A stretch of DNA of 64,000 nucleotides from Chloroflexota bacterium (GCA_028287745.1 JAQBPB010000103.1:18074-82073), one strand, 5' to 3'. Shown: positions 1 to 12,332, numbered from the stretch's first letter. Numbers and translations: made by a program. The notes: generated by a model from the letters alone, not told the origin.

Positions 1-1
1 G

Positions 2-601
2 GGATTCTTAATCGATTCGTCGGTTGAAAGCCTCTTACAACTGCTTTTGTTTGTTTCGATTATGGTTCTATTCGTGGCTTACGCTGTAACCCTGGTCGCC
101 GGGTGGAGCGGCGAAGAACTGCAGGGCCGCCTGGAACTGGTTTTGAGTACACCCCTGCCGCGCTGGCGCATCCTGCTGGGCCGGTTTCTGGCGGCCCAGG
201 TAGCCCTTGTATTGCTGGTATTTCTGACCTGGTTGAGCTGCTGGTTGGCCTGTAATGCGGCTGGACTGGTGGTTAAACAGGGCAACCTGGCGGCGGCGTT
301 CTTCGGGTTGTGGGTGGTCTGCTCCCTGATTGTCGCGGTAGGTTTTGGGTTAAGCGCCTGGAACCCCGGCCCGGCGGCCGGTATCCTGGGCGGCCTGGTG
401 ATAGTCAGCTACCTGCTGGACTTGCTGGGAACTGTGCTAAGACTGCCCGTCTGGGTGCAAGACCTTTCGGTCTTCCGGCAGTACGGCAAACCGGTTGTAA
501 CCGGGCCGAACTGGCCCTCGCACATGGTAATGCTGCTTTTAATTGTAGTTTTTGTGGGGCTGGCGGTTTTCCGCTTTGAGAAAAGGGATGTTGTTAAGTA
601 A
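2..601 (+). CDS. ABC-2 type transporter permease, C-terminal part
   Basis: The reading frame is open to the left edge of the window, so this is the C-terminal ~199 residues of a longer gene. It encodes an integral membrane protein with about five hydrophobic segments. Its first cytoplasmic loop contains ELQGRLELVLSTPLPRWRIL, which has the E/R-rich 'LELLLSTPVSR..-LLGR' pattern seen in ABC-2 export permeases just before a transmembrane helix. The protein ends in a short basic and acidic tail (FRFEKRDVVK). The cognate ATPase is presumably upstream, outside the window. A hairpin terminator follows 25 bases after the stop. The substrate cannot be inferred. Family assignment is by motif pattern and topology only. 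Confidence 0.75.
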   Translation, partial: GFLIDSSVESLLQLLLFVSIMVLFVAYAVTLVAGWSGEELQGRLELVLSTPLPRWRILLGRFLAAQVALVLLVFLTWLSCWLACNAAGLVVKQGNLAAAFFGLWVVCSLIVAVGFGLSAWNPGPAAGILGGLVIVSYLLDLLGTVLRLPVWVQDLSVFRQYGKPVVTGPNWPSHMVMLLLIVVFVGLAVFRFEKRDVVK

Positions 602-625
602 CGGCTAAATTCTTAATGAGAATAA

Positions 626-667
626 AAAAAGGCTACCGCTCCCGGTATCAGGAGCGGCGGCCTTTTT
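626..667. terminator. Bidirectional hairpin terminator
   Basis: The arms AAAAAGGC..CCGCTCC and GGAGCGG..GCCTTTTT pair around an 8-base loop and are flanked by an A-run and a T-run. It lies between the convergent permease gene and the S41 peptidase gene and can serve both. Confidence 0.85.
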
Positions 668-685
668 AAGTTAAGCATTCAAAAT

Positions 686-2110
686 CTAATTTGGTTTGGT
701 CAAAACCTGGATGGCCCGGTCGAGTTGCGGGTCCTGGCCTAGCTTTCGCTCGGTTTCGGTCGGAATTACCTCTACATCCGGCTTGATGCCCTTGGTATCG
801 GTTATATTAGTTTTGTTGGGTGTAAACCAGCTTTCGAAAGTCACCCGCAGGGCCGAGTTATCCAGCAGTCGGATGACATACTGGGCCACCCCTTTGCCAT
901 AAGTCTTTTCGCCGATGATGGTCGCTCGCTTGCGGTCCTGCAAGGCCCCAACCGTAATTTCACTGGCGCTGGCGGTCCCGGAGTCGGTCAGTACGACCAG
1001 CGGCTTATCGTAAATTTTTAGCTGCGGGTTGGTGATAACATTTTCGGGCCGCATATTAACATTCTGGGTCGGGATATTGTCGTAGTAAGCGATACCGCCA
1101 TCCAGGAAGCGCCCCAGTAGTTGCCTGGCCGTATCGGTCAGCCCGCCGCCGTTGCCACGCAAATCCAGGATGTAGCCGTTCGGGTTATTGTCTTTTGCCA
1201 GCGCTCCGACCTTCTGGTCGAACTCATTCATGGAATTGCTGCCAAAGACCTGCCGCATATCTATATAGGCCAGGTTGTCAGGCAGCATATAGGCGTCCAC
1301 CGAAGGCGCAATCAGTTCCTGGCGGGTCAGTTCGTATTCGGTTTCTTTATTATTCTCGGCGGGCCGAGCGAAAGTTAATTTCACTTTGGTATTTATCTCA
1401 CCGCGCAACTGGGTGGAGATTGAAAGGGCATCACTGACAACGCCGGGCAGGCGGGTGCCGTTAATAGCGACCAGGTAGTCGCCTTCTTTGATACCGGCTT
1501 TTTCAATCGGGCTATTGCTTATAACTCGCTTGACATAATATTTACCTTCTCTTATTTCCGGTGTGACGCCCAGGCCGACAAACCTGCCGGTAATATGGTC
1601 ATCGTTGGCTTTCGCGATAACCGGGCGGTTAAAAGCGGTGAAGCGGTCGCCCAGGGCCGCCACGGCGGCTTCGGCGGCGGCATATATCATTTCTTTATGA
1701 TTGATTTTCGATGGTTCGTAAAAGTTTTTGTCTATCAGGGCAAAAGTTTGCTGTAAAGTCAGCCATTCCTTATGGGCATTAGCGGGAATGCCGCTCCAAT
1801 CCAGTATCGGGCGCTGAACTACTTCCAGGGGTGTATTTTCCAGGGTGCGGGTCTGCATAAAAATAGTAAAGAAAATACCGGCCATAAAGGCTACCAAAAG
1901 GAAAACTACCATACGAAAAGCTGCCAGGAACGGCATTAAGTAATCGGCGCGGGTAGTGGCCGGTTTCAAGGGGGCGGGGGCCGGGGGAGCCGGATAACTG
2001 GCTACCGGGGCAAATTGGCCTGCCGGAACTTCGCCCTGGGGAACCTGGGCTGGCTGGTTATAGGGATTTTCCGGGCGTGAATTTGCATTTGATTCGGGTT
2101 GTTCACTCAT
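686..2110 (-). CDS. S41 family C-terminal processing peptidase (CtpA-like)
   Basis: A 474-residue membrane-anchored serine protease of the tail-specific/CtpA family, which trims unfolded or tagged proteins outside the cytoplasmic membrane. The N-terminal ~70 residues are Pro/Ala-rich and are followed by one transmembrane helix (about residues 70-90). A PDZ domain follows (around 175-260, with GLGVTPEI and SPIEKAGIKEGDYLVAINGT), then the peptidase core. The catalytic dyad is visible: Ser in SGTASASEI (about residue 380) and Lys in GEKTYGKG (about 405). Length and domain order are normal for the family. The ATG start is preceded by a weak AGGAAA site and a strong promoter at 2151-2179. It is divergent from alaS and probably monocistronic. 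Confidence 0.93.
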   Translation of the reverse strand: MSEQPESNANSRPENPYNQPAQVPQGEVPAGQFAPVASYPAPPAPAPLKPATTRADYLMPFLAAFRMVVFLLVAFMAGIFFTIFMQTRTLENTPLEVVQRPILDWSGIPANAHKEWLTLQQTFALIDKNFYEPSKINHKEMIYAAAEAAVAALGDRFTAFNRPVIAKANDDHITGRFVGLGVTPEIREGKYYVKRVISNSPIEKAGIKEGDYLVAINGTRLPGVVSDALSISTQLRGEINTKVKLTFARPAENNKETEYELTRQELIAPSVDAYMLPDNLAYIDMRQVFGSNSMNEFDQKVGALAKDNNPNGYILDLRGNGGGLTDTARQLLGRFLDGGIAYYDNIPTQNVNMRPENVITNPQLKIYDKPLVVLTDSGTASASEITVGALQDRKRATIIGEKTYGKGVAQYVIRLLDNSALRVTFESWFTPNKTNITDTKGIKPDVEVIPTETERKLGQDPQLDRAIQVLTKPN

Positions 2111-2150
2111 TGATTTATTTCCTAGTTATATGTACTTTCAAGACTCAATA

Positions 2151-2179
2151 ATCATAGTTCAGATAGGAGGTCCGGTCAA
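2151..2179 (-). promoter_or_regulatory. Sigma-70-type promoter of the S41 peptidase gene
   Basis: On the minus strand, TTGACC (2174-2179) and TATGAT (2151-2156) are separated by exactly 17 bases. They lie about 40 bases upstream of the S41 start codon. Confidence 0.7.
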
Positions 2180-2361
2180 TAGAAGCAAACGACCAGATAT
2201 GTTAAAATATAGTAGTCCGCCGTTTGCTTTGGGGACTGGTATAAGTCATTAGCCTTTAGAGCTAAATTTAACGGAACGGAGCGGGCAAAAGAAGGCCCGC
2301 TATAATAAGCGGTTGGGATGGCCTGGCTTTTCCAGGTTGAGTGTGGGCGATTGTTTGCGCC
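2180..2361. other. Divergent intergenic region S41/alaS with two small hairpins
   Basis: The gap between the divergent genes is 326 bases and holds both promoters. Between them are two short inverted repeats: AGCGGGC/GCCCGCT (2280-2286 and 2295-2301) and CCTGG/CCAGG (2322-2326 and 2332-2336). Neither has a T-run. No T-box or other recognised leader element is seen, and both hairpins lie upstream of the alaS promoter. Confidence 0.5.
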
Positions 2362-2390
2362 TTGACAATCAACTAACCATAACCTAGAAT
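2362..2390 (+). promoter_or_regulatory. Sigma-70-type promoter of alaS
   Basis: TTGACA (2362-2367) and TAGAAT (2385-2390) have the ideal 17-base spacing. The alaS start codon lies 46 bases downstream of the -10 box and is preceded by a GAGGAGA ribosome-binding site, which gives a short ordinary leader. Confidence 0.8.
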
Positions 2391-2436
2391 TTACGGTAGC
2401 AGAATTTGCGAGCTACCCGAGGAGATTTAACTTAAT

Positions 2437-5118
2437 ATGCGTAGTCGCGATGTTCGGCAAACCTTTGTCGATTATTTTATCGAAAAAAACCACCTCCAAC
2501 TGCCTTCCTCTTCACTTGTGCCCCCGGCCGGAGATAAAACGGTATTGCTGACCACGGCTGGAATGCAACAAATGACCCCTTTCTTTTTGGGTCTGCAAAA
2601 ACCACCCCACAACCGCCTGACCACAATTCAGAAATGTTTCCGTACGCCGGATATTGATGAAGTCGGTGATTTAAGCCACCTGACTTTTTTCGAAATGCTG
2701 GGTAATTTCTCGGTCGGCGACTATTTTAAAGAAGGGGCGATCACTTTCGCCTGGGAACTTTTAACCCAGCGCTACGGCCTGGAAGAAAAACGGCTTTTCC
2801 CCAGCATCTACCCGAACGATGACGAAGCCCTGGGAATCTGGACCAACAAAATCGGTTTGCCGGAAAGCCAGATCGTCCGGTTGGAAGATAACTGGTGGAT
2901 TGCCGGGGAAACCGGCCCTTGCGGCCCGGACAGCGAAATTTATTACGACCTCGGTCCGGCCTTCGACCCGGACCCGAATGCCAGGGTTGGTATTTCGCCC
3001 CGCTACCTGGAAGTCTGGAACCTGGTCTTTATGCAGTACAACCGCCAGCCGGGCGGCCAGGATATTCCGCTGGTTAAAAAGAATATTGATACCGGTATGG
3101 GCTTTGAACGCCTTTCGATGGTCTTGCAGGGTAAAGACTCGGTCCACCATACCGATATTTTCCAGCCTTTGATTGACCATACCTCCGACCTGGTCGGTAA
3201 GACCTACGGCCAGAATGCTAAAAGTGACTATTCCATCCGGGTTATTGGCGACCACAGCCGGGCGGTAACCTTCCTGATTGCCGACGGTGTCTTGCCCGGT
3301 ACGGAAGGCCGTTCTTATGTATTGCGCCGGATTTTGCGGCGGGCCATCCGGCACGGCCGGTTGCTGGGTATGGAAAAGCCGTTCCTGCGCCAGACCGCCC
3401 AGGTCGTTATGGACCAGATGGGCGAATATTATCCTGAATTGCTCCAGCGGCAGAACCATATCTTCCGGGTAATTGAGATGGAAGAAGAAAGTTTTGGCCG
3501 GACCCTTCAGACCGGCTTGAACCGTCTGGAAGTCCTGATGAGCGTCAACCCGCTGGCCCCGACCGGCGCCCAGATGAATGTAGAACCGATTGAAGAAGCC
3601 CTGGACGAAGCCGCTAAACCCCAGAATAAAATTGACGGTGAAGAAGCTTTTGACCTGGTAACCTCGCACGGCTTCCCGATTGACCTGATTGTCGAACTGG
3701 CCGCCGAACGCGGCTACATGGTTGACCTGGCAGGTTACCGGGTGGCCATGGAACGCCACCGCAATGTCAGCCGGACGGACCGGTTTAAGGTGCAGAGCCA
3801 GAACCTGGAAGATTACAAGGCGCTGAGCGTCACCAGCACGCCTTTTCGGGGTTACGAAGGAATGGTCTTTGATACGCCGGTCCTGGGGGTCTTCCTGGAC
3901 GGTAAGAAGGTCGGCCAGGTTGAAGCCGGGCAGGATGCCGAGGTAGTCCTGGCTGAAACGCCCTTCTATGTTGAAAGCGGCGGGCAGGTCAGCGATACGG
4001 GCTATATCAAGACCGAAACCGGTACGTTTGTGGTTGAAAACACTTACAAGCCGCTGGGCGACCTGATTGTCCACCAGGGCCGGGTAGCCGAGGGCTATAT
4101 TGCTTCCGGCGATACCGCCACGGCGGTTGTCGAGGAAAGCCGCCGCCTGGATACCGCCCGCAATCATACCGGTACCCACATCTTGCACCGCGCCCTTAAA
4201 GACGTGCTGGGTGACGAAGTCGGGCAAGCCGGGTCACTGGTCGCGCCGGACCGCCTGCGTTTCGACTTTACCTATCATGACTCGGTTAGCGAAGAGCAGT
4301 TGCAGCAAATCCAGCAGATCGTCAACGCCAAAATCCGAGACGATTTACCGGTCGAAATCAAAGAAATGCCGCTCGACGAAGCCAAAAAGAGCGGCGCGGT
4401 AATGATGTTCGGCGAGAAATACGGCGACCGGGTGCGGGTTATCAGTATCGGGGATTATTCCACCGAATTGTGCGGAGGTACTCACCTGCGCCGCAGCGGC
4501 CAGATTGGCTTGATGGTCGTAACCAACGAAGGCAGCGTTAGCAGCGGTGTCCGGCGTATAGAAGCTATCACGGGCCGGGTGGCCGAGAAGTATGTCCAGG
4601 ACCGGCTGCGGTTGGTCAACCAGGCTGCTTTGGCCCTCCAGACCAGGCCGGAAAACCTGCCGGAAGAAGCGGCCGGGACGAGACAGCGGGTCCGCGAACT
4701 CGAACGCGAGCTGGCTCAATTGCGCCAGAAACAGGCCCAGGCCGAATCCGGCGAGCTTTTGAACAAGGCCCAGGATGTCAGTGGCGTCAAGGTCCTGGCA
4801 ACCGAAGTTAACGTTGCCACCGTTGAAATCCTGCGTGGTGTAGGGGATAAACTGCGGGACAGCCTTAAATCCGGTGTAGTGGCCCTGGGCGCGGTAATTG
4901 ACGGCGCTCCGCGCTTGCTGGTTATGGTCACGCCCGACGTAGTGGAACGCGGCGTGAAGGCCGGGTCTTTACTCAGTCCCATGGCGAACTTCCTTGAGGG
5001 CAAGGGCGGCGGGCGGCCTGACCGGGCCGAAGGCGGCGGTAAGAACCCGGCAAAACTGGCCGGGGCGCTGGCGTTGGCCTCCGAACTGGTCCAAAACCAG
5101 CTTAACGGTTCCAAGTAA
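2437..5118 (+). CDS. alaS: Alanyl-tRNA synthetase
   Basis: A complete 893-residue class II synthetase that charges tRNA-Ala in the cytoplasm and edits mischarged Ser/Gly. The N-terminal catalytic domain has the typical opening (RDVRQTFVDYF then LLTTAGMQQMTPFFLG) and a GPCGPDSEI segment. The editing domain carries the zinc-site motif HTGTHILH (about residue 578) and the partner motif CGGTH (about 678). A coiled coil (about 740-770) leads into a C-terminal DHHA1 domain with a glycine-rich GGGRPD motif (about 857). Length and domain order are standard. The ATG start is fixed by GAGGAGA 12 bases upstream. It has its own promoter at 2362-2390. The downstream baseplate-J-like gene follows after 147 bases and may be co-transcribed. 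Confidence 0.98.
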   Translation: MRSRDVRQTFVDYFIEKNHLQLPSSSLVPPAGDKTVLLTTAGMQQMTPFFLGLQKPPHNRLTTIQKCFRTPDIDEVGDLSHLTFFEMLGNFSVGDYFKEGAITFAWELLTQRYGLEEKRLFPSIYPNDDEALGIWTNKIGLPESQIVRLEDNWWIAGETGPCGPDSEIYYDLGPAFDPDPNARVGISPRYLEVWNLVFMQYNRQPGGQDIPLVKKNIDTGMGFERLSMVLQGKDSVHHTDIFQPLIDHTSDLVGKTYGQNAKSDYSIRVIGDHSRAVTFLIADGVLPGTEGRSYVLRRILRRAIRHGRLLGMEKPFLRQTAQVVMDQMGEYYPELLQRQNHIFRVIEMEEESFGRTLQTGLNRLEVLMSVNPLAPTGAQMNVEPIEEALDEAAKPQNKIDGEEAFDLVTSHGFPIDLIVELAAERGYMVDLAGYRVAMERHRNVSRTDRFKVQSQNLEDYKALSVTSTPFRGYEGMVFDTPVLGVFLDGKKVGQVEAGQDAEVVLAETPFYVESGGQVSDTGYIKTETGTFVVENTYKPLGDLIVHQGRVAEGYIASGDTATAVVEESRRLDTARNHTGTHILHRALKDVLGDEVGQAGSLVAPDRLRFDFTYHDSVSEEQLQQIQQIVNAKIRDDLPVEIKEMPLDEAKKSGAVMMFGEKYGDRVRVISIGDYSTELCGGTHLRRSGQIGLMVVTNEGSVSSGVRRIEAITGRVAEKYVQDRLRLVNQAALALQTRPENLPEEAAGTRQRVRELERELAQLRQKQAQAESGELLNKAQDVSGVKVLATEVNVATVEILRGVGDKLRDSLKSGVVALGAVIDGAPRLLVMVTPDVVERGVKAGSLLSPMANFLEGKGGGRPDRAEGGGKNPAKLAGALALASELVQNQLNGSK

Positions 5119-5265
5119 AGCCACACAGGCTTTTTCATTGTTAACAGGCGGGCAAACCGGGTCTAAACCCGGTTGCCTGCCAATCTTTCATTTCTGCTCT
5201 GCTAAAAGTTCCAGGATTTGCAGTTGCCGGGCTAACGAACCCCAGGGGTAAAAGGAGACCAGGTC

Positions 5266-7686
5266 ATGGCTGTACGACTACCGGTTGAACCGAATGAAAA
5301 TTTAGATCAAATTATTGCCAGGCTGAAAAACTATCACTCTCAGGATGTGGTGCTGGTCCTGCCTACTGATACCCGGGTTTTGCAAGAACTGAATAATTTT
5401 TATACTCTCCGGTCGGCAGTCCGCGCTGAAAATATAAACCTGAGTATTGCCGGTGGAAACAAAACTATTCGCGGCCTGGCAAATTTGCTGGGTTTTTCGA
5501 TTGAACGTGAGAGCGCAACCGCCCCCAAAAACGAGGGTGGGTCCGGCTTCAGCAACCAGGGTACGGTCGTCCGGCCTAATTTTAGCGGTGTCCCGGAAGG
5601 TTATGTGGTCGCAACACCTCCTACTCCCGCGCCGGGTGGCCCTGGCATGCCTAATCCGGGCGGTCAGGATTTTTTTAATGATATGCAGGACTTCAACCCG
5701 GTCCCGACAGCCCCGCCTTTACAAACGCCTTCTACCAACCGCCTGCCGAGAATCCAGAACTTCGCCGCCGACCAGACCGGCAGTCGCCCCAACTTGCCCG
5801 GCAGCTTTAATCCGAAACTTGATGAATCTCCCGGTTTAACCGGCCGCCAGCCTCGCCCCCAGCCCGGGTTTAACCTGGTTGGCAGCGAAAACCCAAACCG
5901 GAACCATACCCTGAGCTATGACGAAGCATCCCGCAGCGGGCTTTTTAGCGAAAGCGACCTCGGCAGCCTGGGAGCCAGTTATCAACCGGCCGGTCTGGAT
6001 GAAACACCATTGGATGAAGATTATGATCAGTTACCGGATTTTGAAAACGAAAACGATAACGCCGCCGGGCAGTTCCGTACCCGAAAAGGCGGCTACAGCG
6101 CCGCCCAACCACTCAACTCCGGTCTGTTTGGGAACCGGCGGTCCGACCGCCCGGTCCCGGAGACGGACGAAATTGAGTTTGTAGATGATGATATAGAGCA
6201 GGTCGCCGGGCGTCCCCGCGCCGCAAATTCCACCAAGGACCGGATAAAGCGCCTGCTGATGCCGGTCCAACATGGTGGTGGCCCTCGAATGGCCTCGCCC
6301 AGCCTGACCCCGGAAAGGCAGCAGGCCCGCCAGGCTGACCGGCAGCGCACGACCACAATTACTATCCTGGGCGTCTTGTTTGCCCTGCTGCTGGTAGTAT
6401 TGCTCCTGATTCTTTTGCTGAAGCCCGGTGGGGTTATCAACCAGGGGCCCGTAATTCAGACCCTGACGGTCCCGCTCAAAACCGATGTGCGTACCCAGAC
6501 GGTCAGGCTGGCCCTGGTGCCGGGTGGCGTTGGCTCGGACCCAACTGCCCTTGCGGCGACTGTCCCGGCTGGGGCTTCCACCACTACCGGGGCGGTCGGT
6601 ACGGCCGGTGCGACAAAGGCTGCCGCCGCTACACCTGCTCCACCGGCTACACTGCCGGTTGAACTGGTCAATACCGGGGAAATCAAAAAGACCGGGGAAC
6701 ACGCCGCGACCGGTATCCGCAAGGTTGCGGATAAACCCGCCAGCGGCCCCGCAGTTTTCTATAACCGCAGCTTTAACCCTAAAAGTTATGGAGCCGGGGC
6801 GGTTATTTATACTCGAAACGGCGTGACCTACCGGCTGGTGCGGGCGATTACCATCAACGGGAGCGCCGCTTTTAACGGCCAGGCCGGGCAGGCTACCGGC
6901 GAGGTTGTAGCCGATAAAGCCGGGACAATCGGTAATATTGCCGAGGTTGCCAGTTTCCCGCTGAATGAAAATGTCGGGGTCGGGTTGGGTCCGCTGACCA
7001 ATGGCACCGACCGGGATGAGAAGTTTATCACCCAGCCCGACCTGGACGATCTTAAAAAGCAGCTGCGCGACCAGGCGCTGAGTGAGGTTAATAACGCCCT
7101 GAAGTACGACCAGACAACCATGGGCGTGCTGGTGCTAAAATCGGGTGAACCGGTCTGCGACTTCCCCAAGAAGGTGAATGAGGTGGCTGAAAGCTTTACC
7201 GGCACCTGTACCACCAGCCTGGAAGCGGCCAAGTACCGGACCGATGCTGTTACCAGGGGTGCCGCGGCCCAGATGGGGGCCGACCCGGCCTACCGGCTGG
7301 ACGAAAAGAGCAACCTGGAATTCACCAGCGACCCTAAACTGGTCGAAGAGAAGGGCACTCGCTATATGGAAGTCCAGGTCAGGGGCCGGGTCATCCGCGA
7401 GTTGGATGCGAACGCATTTAAAGCGGCGGTGGCCGGTAAGACTAAAGCCGAAGTTAGCACCCTGGTTGCGGCCAATTTCCCACAGGTTGATCTAAACCTG
7501 TTGGACCTGAAAGCGATCCCCGGCGATACCTTGCCCAGCGCAAATCTGCTGGAAATTAAAAAACTGCTGGACTACGAGGCGGCCGCTCAGTCGGCCCTTA
7601 CGCCTTCGTCCGGCCCTAAAACACCAGGAGCCAACAGCAATACGGTCCCGGTGGTGTCGGCTCCGCCGGGAACACCAAAATCATAA
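5266..7686 (+). CDS. Baseplate-J-like domain membrane protein
   Basis: An 806-residue single-pass membrane protein. The N-terminal ~75 residues form an alpha/beta domain (VVLVLPTDTRVLQE, then SIAGGNKTIRGLANLLGF). I associate this domain with chloroflexotal baseplate-J/gp47-like proteins. A long Pro/Gly/Asn-rich linker with acidic patches follows (about 80-360), then one transmembrane helix (about 363-388). An outer region has a baseplate-J-like core (YRLVRAITING, then GEVVADKAGTIGNIAEV). Despite the name, nothing around it is phage-like, since alaS precedes it and ruvX follows 43 bases later. The function is unknown; an envelope structural or surface role is an inference. The start is set by AAGGAGA before the ATG at 5266. 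Confidence 0.65.
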   Translation: MAVRLPVEPNENLDQIIARLKNYHSQDVVLVLPTDTRVLQELNNFYTLRSAVRAENINLSIAGGNKTIRGLANLLGFSIERESATAPKNEGGSGFSNQGTVVRPNFSGVPEGYVVATPPTPAPGGPGMPNPGGQDFFNDMQDFNPVPTAPPLQTPSTNRLPRIQNFAADQTGSRPNLPGSFNPKLDESPGLTGRQPRPQPGFNLVGSENPNRNHTLSYDEASRSGLFSESDLGSLGASYQPAGLDETPLDEDYDQLPDFENENDNAAGQFRTRKGGYSAAQPLNSGLFGNRRSDRPVPETDEIEFVDDDIEQVAGRPRAANSTKDRIKRLLMPVQHGGGPRMASPSLTPERQQARQADRQRTTTITILGVLFALLLVVLLLILLLKPGGVINQGPVIQTLTVPLKTDVRTQTVRLALVPGGVGSDPTALAATVPAGASTTTGAVGTAGATKAAAATPAPPATLPVELVNTGEIKKTGEHAATGIRKVADKPASGPAVFYNRSFNPKSYGAGAVIYTRNGVTYRLVRAITINGSAAFNGQAGQATGEVVADKAGTIGNIAEVASFPLNENVGVGLGPLTNGTDRDEKFITQPDLDDLKKQLRDQALSEVNNALKYDQTTMGVLVLKSGEPVCDFPKKVNEVAESFTGTCTTSLEAAKYRTDAVTRGAAAQMGADPAYRLDEKSNLEFTSDPKLVEEKGTRYMEVQVRGRVIRELDANAFKAAVAGKTKAEVSTLVAANFPQVDLNLLDLKAIPGDTLPSANLLEIKKLLDYEAAAQSALTPSSGPKTPGANSNTVPVVSAPPGTPKS

Positions 7687-7729
7687 GTGGCTTTAAGGAG
7701 TATCTCGCCAGGAAGGTTTAGTAAAAGAG

Positions 7730-8152
7730 TTGCGGTATTTATGCCTTGACCCGGGCCGGAAACGTATCGGGGTTGCGGTTAGTGATGAAACCGGCCTGAT
7801 CGCTTCGCCGGTAGGAGTAATCCAGGTTGGTGACCGGGCGCAAGTGTTCAAACAGGTCTTGCGCCACATTGAAGAACAGGAAGCCGGTAAACTTATTATC
7901 GGCTTGCCTTTGCACATGAACGGTGATGAGGGAATTGAGGCCGCCCGCGCCCGCGACTTCGCCCGGCAGTTATCCAAACTGACAAAAATCCCAATTGATT
8001 TCATGGACGAACGGTTGACCAGTGTCGAGGCAGACCGGTTGATGCAGGAAGCCGGGGTCAAACGGGAAAAGCGTAAGGCCAACATTGATGCCCGGGCGGC
8101 GGCGATTATCCTGCAAACCTATCTGGATGCCGAGCGCAGCGAACGCCGTTAA
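7730..8152 (+). CDS. ruvX: Putative Holliday junction resolvase RuvX (YqgF)
   Basis: A 140-residue RNase H-fold nuclease of the YqgF/RuvX family, implicated in Holliday junction resolution and in pre-16S rRNA 5' end maturation. The N terminus RYLCLDPGRKRIGVAVSD carries the first catalytic Asp. IIGLPLHMNG is the second motif, and DERLTSVEADRL with the later DARAAAIILQTYL supplies the remaining acidic residues. Length is typical. The start is a TTG at 7730, preceded by AGGAAGG. No ATG exists near the conserved N terminus, so TTG is the only sensible start. It lies 43 bases after the baseplate-J-like gene and is probably in the same transcript. Confidence 0.93.
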   Translation: MRYLCLDPGRKRIGVAVSDETGLIASPVGVIQVGDRAQVFKQVLRHIEEQEAGKLIIGLPLHMNGDEGIEAARARDFARQLSKLTKIPIDFMDERLTSVEADRLMQEAGVKREKRKANIDARAAAIILQTYLDAERSERR

Positions 8153-8468
8153 TTACATCGTTGACCGATATCCCTGCTTTTCTCTTAAACCGGTAGTTAA
8201 ATTGAAACTGGACGCGTTTCTTATCCTTCCCATCTCCAAATTCAGTCCCCTTTCAGTAAACCAAGGCAATTTCCTGTTGGTCAACTATAATTTAACCTTT
8301 TACCTTTCCCAAATTTGTCAGGTAGATTGTCCGGTTTGTAATTTGTTTTGTAATACAAGTAAGTTAAAATAAACCAGTAGTTATGTTCGAACTTGTAGAA
8401 GGTAATAGAAATACTTTGTTTGTTTCACCTAATTTAATAGTGCGTTTTAATTCAAAGGTTATTTATTA
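8153..8468 (+). other. AT-rich intergenic region with candidate promoter
   Basis: This 316-base gap has no credible gene. A candidate promoter lies near its right end: TTGTTT (8343-8348), 16 bases, then TAAAAT (8365-8370). A perfect TTGTA-A-TACAA palindrome (8348-8358) sits inside the spacer, where a regulator could block RNA polymerase. The region reads more AT-rich than its neighbours. It probably drives the hybrid kinase and the diguanylate cyclase gene. Confidence 0.4.
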
Positions 8469-11240
<2,772 letters not shown>

Positions 11241-11314
11241 ACATCCGTATCAACGCTACGTTACGTTGACAAATTAGTTAAACGAAATAGAACTGGTTAC
11301 TAGAAAAATTTCTT

Positions 11315-12268
11315 ATGCAAATTCTAATTGCCGAAGATGATCCGATTACTCGCTTAATTCTTGAACTTACCATTACAAGCCTGGGGCATCAATTTCTTTC
11401 TGCCGCAGATGGTCGGCAAGCCTGGCAGTTATTTCAGGACAATCCGGTAGATGTTATTATCAGCGACTGGATGATGCCTGGCATGGATGGCATTGAATTA
11501 TGCCAGGGGGTAAGAAGCCATGCCAGGGAAGGCTATACTTATTTTATTTTCCTGACCGCCCTGGATGATAAAGAGCACCTTTTGAAAGGTATTTCTATTG
11601 GGGCGGACGATTATCTGGTTAAACCCCTTGACCCGGGTGATTTAGAAATAAGATTGTTAGTGGCTTCAAGGATAACTAACCTGCACCGGGAACTTGGCAC
11701 AAAAAAAGCCGAACTTGAAAGCCTCAACGCGGAACTTTACAGCCAGGCTCGGCGGGACCATCTTACCCAGTTAAATAACCGGTTGGCTTTATGGGAGGAA
11801 ATGGACCAGATAAATGAACTTTCCAAACGGTATAAACAAAACTTATGTTTGATTATGTGCGATATTGACAATTTCAAAAAATACAATGACCAATACGGCC
11901 ACCAGGCAGGTGACCAGGTCATACGTCAGGTTGCCAATTCACTGAAAAACACCTGTCGTAAAGTGGATAAAATATACCGGTATGGGGGAGAAGAATTTCT
12001 GATCATTCTTCCTAACCAGGACCTGCAATCAGGGGGAATTGCCGCCAGGCATTACCAGCAGGCAGTACAAAATCTGGCTATTACCCATGAAGGAAACCAG
12101 GACAATGGAACTGGAATAGTAACCCTGAGTCTGGGGGTAGCTTCAATGTTCGCCGGAAGTAACCAAACTTTGGAGGACTGTTTACAGGAAGCCGACCAGG
12201 CATTATATCTTGCCAAAGCGGGCGGCAGAAACCAGGTTGTTTTATTTGAAGGGACAAATCCCGAATAG
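11315..12268 (+). CDS. Response regulator with diguanylate cyclase (REC-GGDEF)
   Basis: A 317-residue cytoplasmic enzyme predicted to make cyclic di-GMP from two GTP when its receiver is phosphorylated. The receiver domain (1-120) starts ILIAEDDPITRL and has its phospho-acceptor Asp in ISDWMMPGMDG. The C-terminal half is a GGDEF domain with an intact active-site GGEEF (about residue 224). An RxxD motif (RKVD) lies five residues before it, which is the product-binding inhibitory I-site. The enzyme is therefore probably both active and feedback-inhibited. Its position directly after the hybrid kinase with the HPt domain suggests a single phosphorelay ending in c-di-GMP synthesis. Domain order is that of PleD/WspR-type regulators. 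Confidence 0.95.
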   Translation: MQILIAEDDPITRLILELTITSLGHQFLSAADGRQAWQLFQDNPVDVIISDWMMPGMDGIELCQGVRSHAREGYTYFIFLTALDDKEHLLKGISIGADDYLVKPLDPGDLEIRLLVASRITNLHRELGTKKAELESLNAELYSQARRDHLTQLNNRLALWEEMDQINELSKRYKQNLCLIMCDIDNFKKYNDQYGHQAGDQVIRQVANSLKNTCRKVDKIYRYGGEEFLIILPNQDLQSGGIAARHYQQAVQNLAITHEGNQDNGTGIVTLSLGVASMFAGSNQTLEDCLQEADQALYLAKAGGRNQVVLFEGTNPE

Positions 12269-12303
12269 CAAACCAATCTAAGCCCGGAATAAATACAACA
12301 GGC

Positions 12304-12332
12304 TTGCATATGGGCTGCTTAACCTATATAAT
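12304..12332 (+). promoter_or_regulatory. Promoter of the selenocysteine tRNA gene
   Basis: TTGCAT (12304-12309) and a consensus TATAAT (12327-12332) are 17 bases apart. The tRNA starts 34 bases after the -10 box, so the tRNA gene has its own transcription unit. Confidence 0.7.

Noticed and set aside
2180..2436. T-box or other riboswitch upstream of alaS
   Set aside because: No T-box consensus or specifier hairpin is present, and the promoter lies only 46 bases before the start codon, leaving no room for a leader.
2761..4227. A 488-codon open frame antisense to alaS
   Set aside because: It lies wholly inside a certain alaS gene and reflects codon bias in the opposite frame; no motif or ribosome-binding site supports it.
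5266..7686. Prophage or phage tail-like particle locus
   Set aside because: Only one baseplate-J-like domain is present, in a membrane protein between alaS and ruvX; no other phage structural genes are seen.
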